The notes beneath the pieces were generated by a model. It saw only the letters and a program-made list of their open reading frames with translations, had not been told where the DNA came from and ran no database searches. A stretch of 64,000 bases of DNA, taken from positions 7,403,447-7,467,446 of the forward strand of contig NZ_GG657757.1 in the NCBI RefSeq assembly GCF_000158955.1. The letters are read 5' to 3'. A program made the position numbers and the translations under genes. Positions 17,271 through 25,351 of the stretch are shown piece by piece; position 1 is the first letter of the stretch, and every line of letters starts with the position of its first letter. The DNA comes from Streptomyces viridochromogenes DSM 40736 (GTDB lineage: Bacteria; Actinomycetota; Actinomycetes; Streptomycetales; Streptomycetaceae).

Positions 17271-18813
17271 ATGGCACCCACCCTCACCCTCAAATCCGGC
17301 ACGTCCTGGCCCGATGCGTGGCAGCGCTGCCTCACCGTCGCCCCAGAGGCCTTCCGCGACGACCGGGTCCTCAACCTCTGGAACGCCGCCTGGCAGGCGG
17401 ACGGCCGGGTCCTGCCCGGCGTCAGCCCCGTCGACGGCAGTCCGATCGCCGGCCCGCCGCGCCTGGACGGGGCCACCGCCCACCGGGCCGTGCGCGCCGC
17501 CCTCGACCAGCACCGCGCCTGGCGGCACGTCCCCCTGCCGGAGCGCCGGGGCCCGCGTCGCGGCCACCCTCGACGCTCTCGCCGAACACCGCCGACTGCT
17601 GGCACTCCTGCTCGTCTGGGAGATCGGCAAGCCCTGGCGGCTCGCCCAGGCGGACGTCGACCGGGCCATCGACGGGGTCCGCTGGTATGTCGACGGCATC
17701 GAACCGATGCTCGCCGACCGGGCTCCGCTGGACGGCCCGGTGTCCAACATCGCCAGCTGGAACTACCCGATGAGCGTGCTCGTTCACGCAATGCTGGTGC
17801 AGGCACTGGCAGGCAACGCGGTCATCGCCAAGACCCCGACCGACGGCGGTGTCGCCTGCCTGACCCTGGCCTCGGCGCTCGCCGCCCGCGAGGGGATTCC
17901 CGTCACCCTCCTCAGCGGCAGTGGGGGCGAGCTGTCCCAGGCGCTGGTGCGGGCGCCCGAGATCGGCTGCGTCTCCTTCGTCGGCGGCCGCGACACCGGT
18001 GCCGCGGTGGCCACGGCCGTCGCCGACCTCGGCAAACGACACGTACTCGAGCAGGAAGGACTCAACACCTGGGGCATCTGGAACTATTCGGACTGGGACG
18101 CGCTCACCGCGGTGATCCCGAAGCTCTTCGACTACGGCAAGCAGCGCTGCACGGCGTACCCGCGCTTCGTCGTCCAGCGGCAGCTGTTCGACGCGTTCCT
18201 GGCGGCGTACCTCCCGGCGGTGCGCACGCTGAGGGTCGGTCACCCGCTCGCCGTGCAGCAACAGGACGACTCGTACCCGGAGCTGGACTTCGGGCCGGTC
18301 ATCAACGCGGCCAAGGCGAAGGAGTTGCAGGACCAGGTCGCCGAGGCGATCGAGCGCGGCGCCGTACCGCTGCACCGCGGCAGTCCGTCCGACGCCCGCT
18401 TCCTGCCCGGCCAGGACACCTCCGCCTACGTCCAGCCGGTCACGCTCCTCAACCCGCCCCGGTCCTCTCCGCTGCACCACGCGGAGCCCTTCGGCCCGGT
18501 CGACACGATCGTCCTGGTCGACACGGAGGCGGAGCTGCTGGCCGCGATGAACGCCTCGAACGGCGCACTCGTCGCCTCGCTGTCCACGGACGACCTGGCG
18601 ACCTACGAGCGGCTCGCACCGCAGATCCGCTCGTTCAAGGTCGGCAACGGCAGGCCCCGTTCCCGCGGCGACCGCGACGAGCTGTTCGGCGGACTCGGGG
18701 CGTCCTGGCGCGGCGCGTTCGTCGGCGGTGAGTTGCTGGTGCGCGCGGTGACGCGGGGGCCCGCGGGGGAGCGGCTGCCGGGGAACTTCCCGGAGTACCA
18801 GCTCCTGCCCTGA
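17271..18813 (+). pseudogene. Aldehyde dehydrogenase family protein, one frameshift
   Basis: The first ~93 residues (MAPTLTLKSGTSWPDAW to PLPERR) are in one frame and the rest (ARVAATLDALAEHRRLLALL to the end) in another. Removing one G from the GGGG at 17548-17551 restores a continuous ~513-residue protein. Visible ALDH features are SWNYPMSVLVHAMLVQALAG and AKTPTDGG (NAD site), SFVGGRDTGAAVA, a Glu in LEQEGLN, the probable catalytic Cys in GKQRCTAYPRF, and AEPFGPVDTIV. It would oxidise an aldehyde to an acid. It follows sucCD in the same direction, so the ligase may handle the acid produced (inference). A sequencing error in the G run is as likely as a true mutation. Confidence 0.75.
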
Positions 18814-18825
18814 AGAGGGACTGCC

Positions 18826-18881
18826 GTGCCCGACGCCGGTTCGCCATGGGATCTCCCGCGTGGACGGCCGGCGTCGGGCAC
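18826..18881. terminator. Bidirectional 14-bp hairpin between convergent genes
   Basis: GTGCCCGACGCCGG (18826-18839) and CCGGCGTCGGGCAC (18868-18881) are perfectly complementary with a 28-base loop. It lies between the aldehyde dehydrogenase and DUF2254 gene ends. Confidence 0.6.
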
Positions 18882-18895
18882 CGCCGAGGCGTCGC

Positions 18896-20226
18896 TCAGG
18901 CGATGCCCTGACGGTCGGGACGCAGGGCGAACGCGCGGTCCGACGGAGTCGCCGCGGTCTCGGCGACCGCCTGCCGGAGCAGTTCGCGGTGGCGGAGCAG
19001 CGGCTCCCGTCGTTCCGGCGGCGCGAGCAGAAGCAGGTCGTCCAGTCCGGCCAGCATGCGCCGCGACACCTGCGGGCTCCCGGTGGCGCACCGCCGCACC
19101 TCGGTGAACCCGAGATCCACCAGCTCGGTCCACCCCGGCACGGGCTGCACCAGCCGCACCGCACCGCGCCGGTCCCGGTGCGGGACGGCGTCCAGTGGGC
19201 GTCGACTCAGCGACGCCAGGAACTGGACGATGCGGTCCATCGCCTGGACGGCGGTCGTCGGGTCGTTGATCGCGGGTGACAGGGCGCGCAGCGCGATGTC
19301 GGACAACTGCCGCAGTCCGAAGCCGAGATCCTGGTGGTAGGTCCGTTCCACGCCCACCGAGATCGTGTAGCGCAGGGACCTGCGGGGGCGGAGCCGGGCC
19401 GCCGTGGACGGCCAGTACGGGCGTATCGGGCACCACGAAGTCCCCGATCCGCGGGATCAGCCACAGCACGACCCCGTGTTTGCGCGCCACCCGCGCCAAC
19501 CGCGCGATGTGCGCGTCCCGCAGCACCCCTGCCCGGCCCTCGTGCGGTACCCACGCGGTCGGGGAATCGAGGCGGGGACGTCCTGTTCGCTCGCCGGCGC
19601 GGGCATCGAGGCGGTCACTCGGAAGGACTCCGTGGCGATCCGCGCGATCACATGGCTGATCCGCATCAGGCGCAGGGTGGTGTTCACGTACAGCACGAAC
19701 AGGAACAGGCTCAGCGCGACCATGCAGAGGGTGAGGACCGGCTGCACCAGCGGCACCGACGTGACGGAGCGGGGGTCGTCGGTACTGTCGAAGGAGGTCA
19801 GCACCAGCAGGGTCAGCACGAAGGTGGCGAGGAAGACGGCGAAGGTCGCCTTGGTGATCCGGCTCCGTACGAAGAGCCGCACGACGCGCGGGGTGACTGC
19901 CCGCTCGCCATCTGCACGGCCACCAGAGAGATGCTGAAGACCACACCGATGAAGGTCATCATCGCCGAACCCACCGCGCTCACCACGGCCCGCGCGTCCT
20001 CCGCGAACCGCAGCAGCTCGTCGAGGGTCTCGTAGTCGCCGTCCTCCCGGAGCGCGTCGACGACGGCCGTGTCCAGCGCCTCTGCCCCCACCCAGACCAC
20101 GAAGACGCTCACCATCGCCACGGTGGGGGCGAACCAGAACGTGTCCCGCAGATGCTCCCTGAGCGGCGACAGCGCACGCGGGCGACGACCCGGAGAAGGG
20201 CTCTGCGTAACCATCCCGTCGCTCAT
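18896..20226 (-). pseudogene. DUF2254-family membrane protein, three frameshifts
   Basis: Four fragments in different frames assemble into one DUF2254-type membrane protein of ~440 residues. The first (from ATG at 20226) has FWFAPTVAMVSVFVVWVGAE and a second helix ending VQMASGQ. The second continues TPRVVRLFVRS with two more helices. The third holds AWVPHEGRAGVLRD and LIPRIGDFVVPDTPVL. The fourth holds ERTYHQDLGFGLRQLSDIAL and ALSPAINDPTTAVQAMDRIV. Breaks lie near 19897 (a T missing from an expected Phe codon), near 19569 (a G missing) and at the G5 run 19384-19388 (one base extra). Function of the family is unknown. Either real decay or clustered read errors. Confidence 0.75.
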
Positions 20227-20368
20227 GGTGTGACCTTAGGGGTATCGGCGGGTGAGGTACCGGACCCCCGCCAGGGGGAAGGAAACGCAGGTGAAAGGCA
20301 CTCCGAAACCTTGGTATGGTTGTCCATGTCGCCGCCGGGAACAGCCCCGGCAGGGCGACGGACACCTG

Positions 20369-20453
20369 GTCCGGGTGGCGGAATGGCAGACGCGCTAGCT
20401 TGAGGTGCTAGTGCCCTTTATCGGGCGTGGGGGTTCAAGTCCCCCCTCGGACA
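20369..20453 (+). tRNA. tRNA-Leu (anticodon GAG)
   Basis: The acceptor arms GTCCGGG and CTCGGAC pair (one G-U), the D-loop follows GGCGGAATGGCAGACGCG, and the anticodon stem CTAGC/GCTAG encloses the loop TTGAGGT with anticodon GAG at 20402-20404. A long variable arm, typical of tRNA-Leu, precedes the T arm GGGGG-TTCAAGT-CCCCC. The 3' CCA is not encoded. It reads CUC/CUU leucine codons. A terminator hairpin follows 43 bases later. Confidence 0.95.
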
Positions 20454-20495
20454 CTTGCAGGGACGTTCACGAGACCGTCCGAAGCGTTCACGGAT

Positions 20496-20530
20496 TACCG
20501 GCGAGTCATGTGACTCGCCGGTATTTTGTC
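20496..20530 (+). terminator. Rho-independent terminator downstream of tRNA-Leu
   Basis: TACCGGCGAGTCA (20496-20508) and TGACTCGCCGGTA (20511-20523) form a perfect stem whose centre must open as a small loop, followed by TTTTGTCGTTT. Confidence 0.8.
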
Positions 20531-20618
20531 GTTTCTGGGGCCTCGAGCCTCGTGTTCGGCTCGATGAGGGTGAGGCGGTGGCGGTCCAGGTACTGCGCCT
20601 CTCACCTGCGGAAACAGG

Positions 20619-20659
20619 ACATGCCTACGCGACGGCTGGTAGCCGTGGCGTAGGCATGT
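20619..20659 (+). terminator. Second strong two-part hairpin in the tRNA-cvnA gap
   Basis: ACATGCCTACGC and GCGTAGGCATGT form a perfect 12-bp outer stem; inside it CGGCT and AGCCG form a second 5-bp stem with a GGT loop. GGGGTTTTC follows. The gap 20454-20924 (~470 bp) otherwise holds the tRNA terminator and presumably the cvnA promoter. No gene is recognised in it. Confidence 0.5.
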
Positions 20660-20924
20660 GGGGTTTTCAGGGGGTGGAGCGCGGCGGAGGTGTGTCACTC
20701 GCGTGGCGGAGGCTCGACCTGATCGGTCGGAAGCGGTCGCACCCGCGGCGGATCAGAAGACGCACTGAGGGAAGCCGGCCGGGCGGCCGGACCGGGGTCG
20801 GTGCCCGTGGTGTGAAAATAAGGGCAACGGTTCGATCACTGTGCGTGCCAGAGGCTCACACCGGAGCTCTGGTGCGGGGTAACGTGCGCGTTCAACTTGA
20901 TCATCGCACTGTCCAGGGACTGTC

Positions 20925-22493
20925 ATGCCCGATCCTTTTACGCCACCGGACGACCGGTCGGTAGCGCCGGTGACCGCCCGTGTGACGGCCGAGTCGCGAG
21001 CCGGATCCTTGAGGCGGCGTCAGATGCTGTGGTCGGTGCTGCCACCGAGCGTGGTCGCCGTGGCCGGTGCGGTAGCCGCCGCGCTGGTCAGTGATGGCCA
21101 CCTGGACCGGGCGGACCAGGTGGCGATGTCCGGCAGCGTGGTCCTCATCGGCGCCATGGCGGCCGGAATCGCGGGTGCAAGGGCTTCGGCGGAGGCACGA
21201 GCAGTCACCAAGCACTGGACGGAGCTGTCCCGTGCGGCCGACCGGGACCGTGCCGAGCTGGCCGAGCTGATCCGTACCACGGCCGAGGGCAGAGCCGAAC
21301 TGGAGTCGCTGTTCCGTCGGCTGAAGGCCGGGGAGCCCCCTGTGCGGCGCCGGCCGGAACTGCCCCCGCAGACCGGCCCGGACCAACTCTCCCGACTCGG
21401 ATTCGAGATCGCCGCCGCCCGGCACGAGGCGGAGGCAGCCCTGCTGGAGACCGCCGCCGGTGCGCTCGGGGCGGAACACAGTGCCAAGCTGGAGCAGTTC
21501 GAGGTGTTCGCCAACCTGGCGCGCCGGCTCGAGTCACTGGTGCACCGCGAGATAGGTCTGCTGGACAGCCTGGAGAACGAGGTCGAGGACCCCGACCTGC
21601 TCAAGGGGCTGTTCCAGGTCGACCACCTGTCCACCCGGATCCGCCGCTACGCCGAGAACCTGGCCGTGCTCGGCGGCGCGAACACCCACCGCCAGTGGAC
21701 GCGTCCGGTCGGCCTGACCGACGTGCTGCGTTCCGCCGTCGCCGAGATCGACCAGTATGCCCGGGTCAAACTGGTCCCCCCCATTGACGGAACGGTGAGC
21801 GGCCACGCCGTGGTCGACGTCGTCCACTTGCTGGCCGAACTGCTGGAGAACGCGACGGTCTTCTCGCCGCCCCAGACGACCGTGCACGTGCGGGTCGAAC
21901 CCGTCGCCGCCGGGGTGGCGATCGAGGTCGAAGACCGGGGCCTGGGCATGTCGGCAGCCGAGCGCAACCAAATGAACACGGTGTTGGGTGCACCCGACAA
22001 GGTCGCCCTCGGCGAACTGCTGCAGGACGGCCGGATCGGCCTGTACGTGGTCTCGGTTCTGGCCCAGCGGCACGACATCGCCGTGCAGTTGCAGAGCAAC
22101 GTGTACGGCGGCACTCAGGCCGTCATGGTGTTGCCCACGGCACTGCTCGGCCCGCAGCTGGCAGCTCCCGCGCCCGAGCACCCCGCTGTCGCGCCCCCTG
22201 ACGCGGAGCCGCAGGACCCAGTGGAGCCCGATGCGACGGACCCCCCGGCGACAGGGACGACCGTCGTCGCGGATCCGCCCGTGTCCGATCCCGAACCGCA
22301 GCCCGCCCCGATGCCCTCCGACGGCGAGGACGACCGTCCGCAGCTGCCTCGGCGACGCCGGGACCAGGCCGCCGAACAGCCGCACCCGGTCCCCAGCGCC
22401 GGTAGTTCTTCCGAGGACGTCGCACACGACCCGGGCCTCATGGCCGCGTTCCAGACCGGACTGCGCAGGGCCGAGGAAACGGAGACGCCCTGA
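20925..22493 (+). CDS. cvnA: Conservon sensor-like ATPase (CvnA family histidine kinase-like)
   Basis: A 522-residue membrane protein. Two hydrophobic segments (about residues 35-60 and 68-90) are followed by a helical, Arg/Glu-rich linker, then a segment with a candidate His (FQVDHLSTRIRRYAENLAVL) and a GHKL ATPase domain: N box LLAELLENATVFSPP, G1 VEDRGLGMS, G2 GRIGLYVVSVLAQRH. The last ~110 residues are acidic and proline-rich, typical of CvnA. In conservons CvnA is thought to act like a receptor or exchange factor for the CvnD GTPase. It heads a five-gene unit with cvnB, cvnC, cvnD and a GAF gene. The ligand is unknown. The periplasmic loop is very short, so sensing is probably within the membrane or cytoplasm. 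Confidence 0.9.
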   Translation: MPDPFTPPDDRSVAPVTARVTAESRAGSLRRRQMLWSVLPPSVVAVAGAVAAALVSDGHLDRADQVAMSGSVVLIGAMAAGIAGARASAEARAVTKHWTELSRAADRDRAELAELIRTTAEGRAELESLFRRLKAGEPPVRRRPELPPQTGPDQLSRLGFEIAAARHEAEAALLETAAGALGAEHSAKLEQFEVFANLARRLESLVHREIGLLDSLENEVEDPDLLKGLFQVDHLSTRIRRYAENLAVLGGANTHRQWTRPVGLTDVLRSAVAEIDQYARVKLVPPIDGTVSGHAVVDVVHLLAELLENATVFSPPQTTVHVRVEPVAAGVAIEVEDRGLGMSAAERNQMNTVLGAPDKVALGELLQDGRIGLYVVSVLAQRHDIAVQLQSNVYGGTQAVMVLPTALLGPQLAAPAPEHPAVAPPDAEPQDPVEPDATDPPATGTTVVADPPVSDPEPQPAPMPSDGEDDRPQLPRRRRDQAAEQPHPVPSAGSSSEDVAHDPGLMAAFQTGLRRAEETETP

Positions 22494-22570
22494 CACCCGA
22501 AGGCCACGCTGAAGGCCCGGGGCCCCGTCCACCAAGCCATTTCCTTCTGCCGAAAGAGGAGTACACGATC

Positions 22571-22963
22571 GTGGCGAGCGAAGACCTTTCCTGGCTGTTG
22601 ACAGGTCTGGTGAACCGGGTGCCGCACACCCGAAGCGCCTTGTTGCTGTCCTCGGACGGACTGGTGAAGGCAGCGGAGGGGCTCGACGTGGACGCCGCCG
22701 ACCAGTTGGCCGCGCTCGCCAGTGGGCTGTACTCACTGGCGCGCAGCGCGGGCCGGCGCTTCGACGACGGCGGCGACGTGCGGCAGATAGTGACGGAGCT
22801 CAGCACCTCGATGCTGTTCGTCTCGTCCGCCGGGCACGGCGCGGTGCTGGCGGTGCTGGCCGGACGCGAGGCGGACGCGGCGGTGCTGGGCTACGAGATG
22901 GGCATGATGGTGAAGAGCGTGCGCCCGCACCTGGCCACGCCGCCGCGGCACGTGGTGGGGTAA
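22571..22963 (+). CDS. cvnB: Roadblock/LC7 domain protein CvnB
   Basis: A 130-residue roadblock/LC7 protein. LSWLLTGLVNRVPHTRSALLLSSDGLVKAAEG is the typical N-terminal helix and strand pair, then LAALASGLYSLARSAG, VRQIVTELSTSMLFVSSAG and a C-terminal VLGYEMGMMVKSV. These proteins bind and regulate small GTPases of the MglA/CvnD type, probably as dimers. The GTG start follows a purine-rich site. It stands between cvnA (78-bp gap) and cvnC (3-bp gap), the standard conservon order. Confidence 0.92.
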   Translation: MASEDLSWLLTGLVNRVPHTRSALLLSSDGLVKAAEGLDVDAADQLAALASGLYSLARSAGRRFDDGGDVRQIVTELSTSMLFVSSAGHGAVLAVLAGREADAAVLGYEMGMMVKSVRPHLATPPRHVVG

Positions 22964-22966
22964 CCG

Positions 22967-23353
22967 ATGCCTCCGGTCCTCCCCGAGGGACCGCTGACCG
23001 ACGAAGCGGTCGGGCGGCTGGTCCGTCCCTACACCGTGAGCGACGGCCGGACCAGGGCCACGTCCCACTTCACGCTCGTGACCGTGGTGCGGGCCACGGG
23101 TGTCCAGACGCAGGGCACCTTCGGCCTGGAGCATGCGCAGGTGCTGGCGCTGTGCGAGAGCCCTGTGAGCGTCGCCGAGGTCGCGGCCCGGATGCAGGTG
23201 CCGGCCGCCGTGGTCAAGGTGCTGCTGTCCGATCTGGCTGAGGGCGGCGCGGTGGTCGCAGGCCAGGCGCGCCCGCCGTCCGCGGACCACTACGCACTAC
23301 CTGATCGAGACCTCCTGGAAGCGGTGCGCGATGCCCTCCTCAAACGACTGTGA
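22967..23353 (+). CDS. cvnC: DUF742 domain protein CvnC
   Basis: A 128-residue DUF742 protein of the conservon. LVRPYTVSDGRTRATSHF is the signature N-terminus, followed by TLVTVVRATG and a winged-helix-like part (HAQVLALCESPVSVAEVAAR, VVKVLLSDLAEGG). The role is unknown; it is thought to associate with CvnA, B and D at the membrane. Its end overlaps the cvnD start by 23 bases in another frame, so translation is coupled. Confidence 0.92.
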   Translation: MPPVLPEGPLTDEAVGRLVRPYTVSDGRTRATSHFTLVTVVRATGVQTQGTFGLEHAQVLALCESPVSVAEVAARMQVPAAVVKVLLSDLAEGGAVVAGQARPPSADHYALPDRDLLEAVRDALLKRL

Positions 23354-23954
23354 CGCGCTGCCCGCCGAAGCCCTGCCGGTGGGAATCAAGGTGCTCATCG
23401 CCGGTGGGTTCGGCGTGGGAAAGACCACCTTCGTCAACACGCTCAGCGAGATCGAGCCGCTGAGCACCGAGGAGATGCTGACCGCCGTCAGCGCGGCCAC
23501 GGACCGACTGGACGGAGTGGAGAACAAGGCCACCACCACCGTGGCCCTGGACTTCGGCCGGATCACCCTCAGTCCGTCCCATGTCCTGTACTTGTTCGGC
23601 ACACCCGGACAGGAGCGCTTCTGGTTCATGTGGGACGAACTCTCCGAGGGGGCGCTCGGGGCGGTGGTCCTCGCCGACACCCGCAGGCTGGAGCACTCCT
23701 TCGCGGCGGTGGACTTCTTCGAGCGGCGCGGCATCCCCTTCGTCGTCGCCGTCAACGAGTTCGACGGCGCGCACCGCTACCACGCGGAGGAGGTGCGGAC
23801 CGCGCTCGACCTCAGGCAGGAGGTGCCGGTGGCGCTGTGCGACGCCCGCGTCCAGAGAACGGGCATCCGCGTGCTGCTCGAACTGATCCAGCACCTGATC
23901 ACGACAAGGAGTTCTCATGGCAGCGACACCGCCCCACCCCTCCTCCGGACCTGA
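23331..23954 (+). CDS. cvnD: Conservon small GTPase CvnD
   Basis: A 207-residue Ras-like GTPase. Walker A is GGFGVGKTT; ENKATTTVALDFGRI is the switch I-like segment, FGTPGQERFWFMWDEL is the G3 motif with Gln at the usual catalytic place, and AVNEFDG is the G4 motif in which Asn-x-x-Asp reads N-E-F-D. The N-terminal ~15 residues lie before the fold. It is the output switch of the conservon. The start overlaps cvnC and the end overlaps the GAF gene by 38 bases, so cvnC-cvnD-GAF are tightly coupled. Confidence 0.93.
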   Translation: MPSSNDCDALPAEALPVGIKVLIAGGFGVGKTTFVNTLSEIEPLSTEEMLTAVSAATDRLDGVENKATTTVALDFGRITLSPSHVLYLFGTPGQERFWFMWDELSEGALGAVVLADTRRLEHSFAAVDFFERRGIPFVVAVNEFDGAHRYHAEEVRTALDLRQEVPVALCDARVQRTGIRVLLELIQHLITTRSSHGSDTAPPLLRT

Positions 23955-24531
23955 GTCCGGGATCGCCGTGCGCCACCTGCTCCTCCCCCCGGAGGACCCA
24001 CAGGTGCGTACCCGATCCGAGCGGCTGCGCGCGCTGGGCATCGAAGCCCGTCCGGACACGGAACTCGACGCCTTCGCACGGGAGCTGGCACAGCGCACCG
24101 GCGGCTGCTATGCCGGGGTCAACTTCTTCCTCGACGCCGACCGCCAGTACTTCGCAGGCTTGTACAGCGCCGCACAGGACACCCCGGTGCACGTGGGATC
24201 GCCGTTGCTTCAGGACCCGGTGCCCGGCCGCGTCATGCCCCGCGACATCGACATGGGCATCTGCCCGCACGTGGTCAAGCGTCGCCGGGCGCTGGTGCTG
24301 GAGGACATCCGGGATTTCCCGCGGTTCGCCGGAAACCGGGTGGTCGACGCGATCGGCATCCACTCCTACCTGGGCGCACCGCTGATAGACAGCACCGGCG
24401 TGGTGCTCGGCACCATCTGTGTAGTCGACCAGGACCCGCAACCATGGGGGCGCAAGGGGCTGGAAACCATCAAGTCCATGGCTGCGGAACTGGTCGAACG
24501 ACTCGAGGAGTCGGCGCGCCGCCGCACCTGA
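23917..24531 (+). CDS. GAF domain protein of the conservon
   Basis: A 204-residue protein with one GAF domain at about residues 45-195. DTELDAFARELAQRTGGCYA starts it, FFLDADRQYFAGLY and DMGICPHVVKRRRALVLEDI form the core, and SYLGAPLIDSTGVVLGTICV is the typical C-terminal GAF block. GAF domains bind small molecules or cofactors; the two Cys residues at GGCYA and GICPH could be redox- or metal-linked (inference). It overlaps the end of cvnD. Some conservons end with a P450; this one ends with a GAF protein, so this may be its sensory or output part. Confidence 0.88.
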   Translation: MAATPPHPSSGPESGIAVRHLLLPPEDPQVRTRSERLRALGIEARPDTELDAFARELAQRTGGCYAGVNFFLDADRQYFAGLYSAAQDTPVHVGSPLLQDPVPGRVMPRDIDMGICPHVVKRRRALVLEDIRDFPRFAGNRVVDAIGIHSYLGAPLIDSTGVVLGTICVVDQDPQPWGRKGLETIKSMAAELVERLEESARRRT

Positions 24532-25351
24532 CCAGCGCTGCCGGAATTTGCATGACCCACCCATGGTCTGTGAGCCGCAAGTTCCGGGAAACGGCCGTCG
24601 ATAAGCGGGCGGGCGAGCGGGTCAGACACCCCATGTCGTTCGATGTCGAACGGCGTGGGAGTGCATGGTGCGACCGGGCGGCCGCTCCGTCGTACAGGGC
24701 CCGGGTCGTCCTGGAACGTGACGGAGATCGTGTCCAGCGCCTTCGCGAGCCGGTCAGTGTCGGCCTTCTCGCTGGTGGCCGGTCAGGCCGCTGAAGGCCT
24801 GGACGACGTCGTACGCCGGCACGGTCCGCCCGAGCGGGATCTCGCTGCCCGGCTTCAACCGGCCGGGCCCCTTCGGGTACAGGGCCCGGTACATGCGAGC
24901 ACCCGCGGGAGCGGCCCGACGGCGCGGAAACGCCCGGATGCTGGTGCCGGCGACGGGTGACGGCTGTTCGTGCGCTACGGCCCGACTCATCCGCGCCACT
25001 TGACGCGTCGATGCTCCCCGGCAGGTCGGCGCTGTGGGAAGGGAACGGAGCGGATCACCCTCCGAGCGCCGTGCCGACGACCTCGCCGCCCCAGCCGTCC
25101 CGGGCGCGCCAGACCGACACACGTCGAGGATGATTTCGTCGACGCGCGGCACCTTTCCTGCTGTGTGACGCCCTCCGTGGGGCCGGGCAGTTCATTCGGG
25201 CATCACACTGTCTCGTCGCCTGGAGGGGCCGCGGATGCGGTCGCGGTAACGCCCTTCTTTCGTGGCAGGGGTTGGGCGGCCGGCCGGGTGGCCGGGGACG
25301 CGCGGGGGCGGCGTGGACAGACCGTCGCGAGGGGGCCGGGGGCGTGGCCGC
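24532..25351. other. Gene-poor ~820-bp stretch with gene remnants
   Basis: No intact gene is supported here. An MCE-family remnant lies on the minus strand at about 24692-24900. A second minus-strand scrap near 25050-25150 reads like protein (VSVWRARDGWGGEVVGTALG in one frame) but has no start or end context and was not identified. The rest shows scattered stops in all frames and no clear promoter or repeat. Confidence 0.6.
24692..24900 (-). pseudogene. Remnant of an MCE-family (lipid-transport substrate-binding) protein
   Basis: The segment LKPGSEIPLGRTVPAYDVVQ followed by AFSGLTG resembles the conserved middle of MCE-family proteins, which carry lipids or steroids for ABC importers. The match continues in a neighbouring frame as SEKADTDRLAKALDTISVTF, so one base is extra around 24777-24780. 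Nothing before or after extends the family, so this is a ~70-residue island. No mce or yrbE partner genes are in the window. Confidence 0.5.

Noticed and set aside
17548..17551. Programmed frameshifting in the aldehyde dehydrogenase
   Set aside because: There is no slippery heptamer or following pseudoknot, and other genes in the window carry similar one-base slips, so error or mutation is more likely.
20454..25351. Integrated element beside tRNA-Leu
   Set aside because: No integrase, no duplicated tRNA end and no phage or conjugation gene is visible; the conservon is chromosomal in character.
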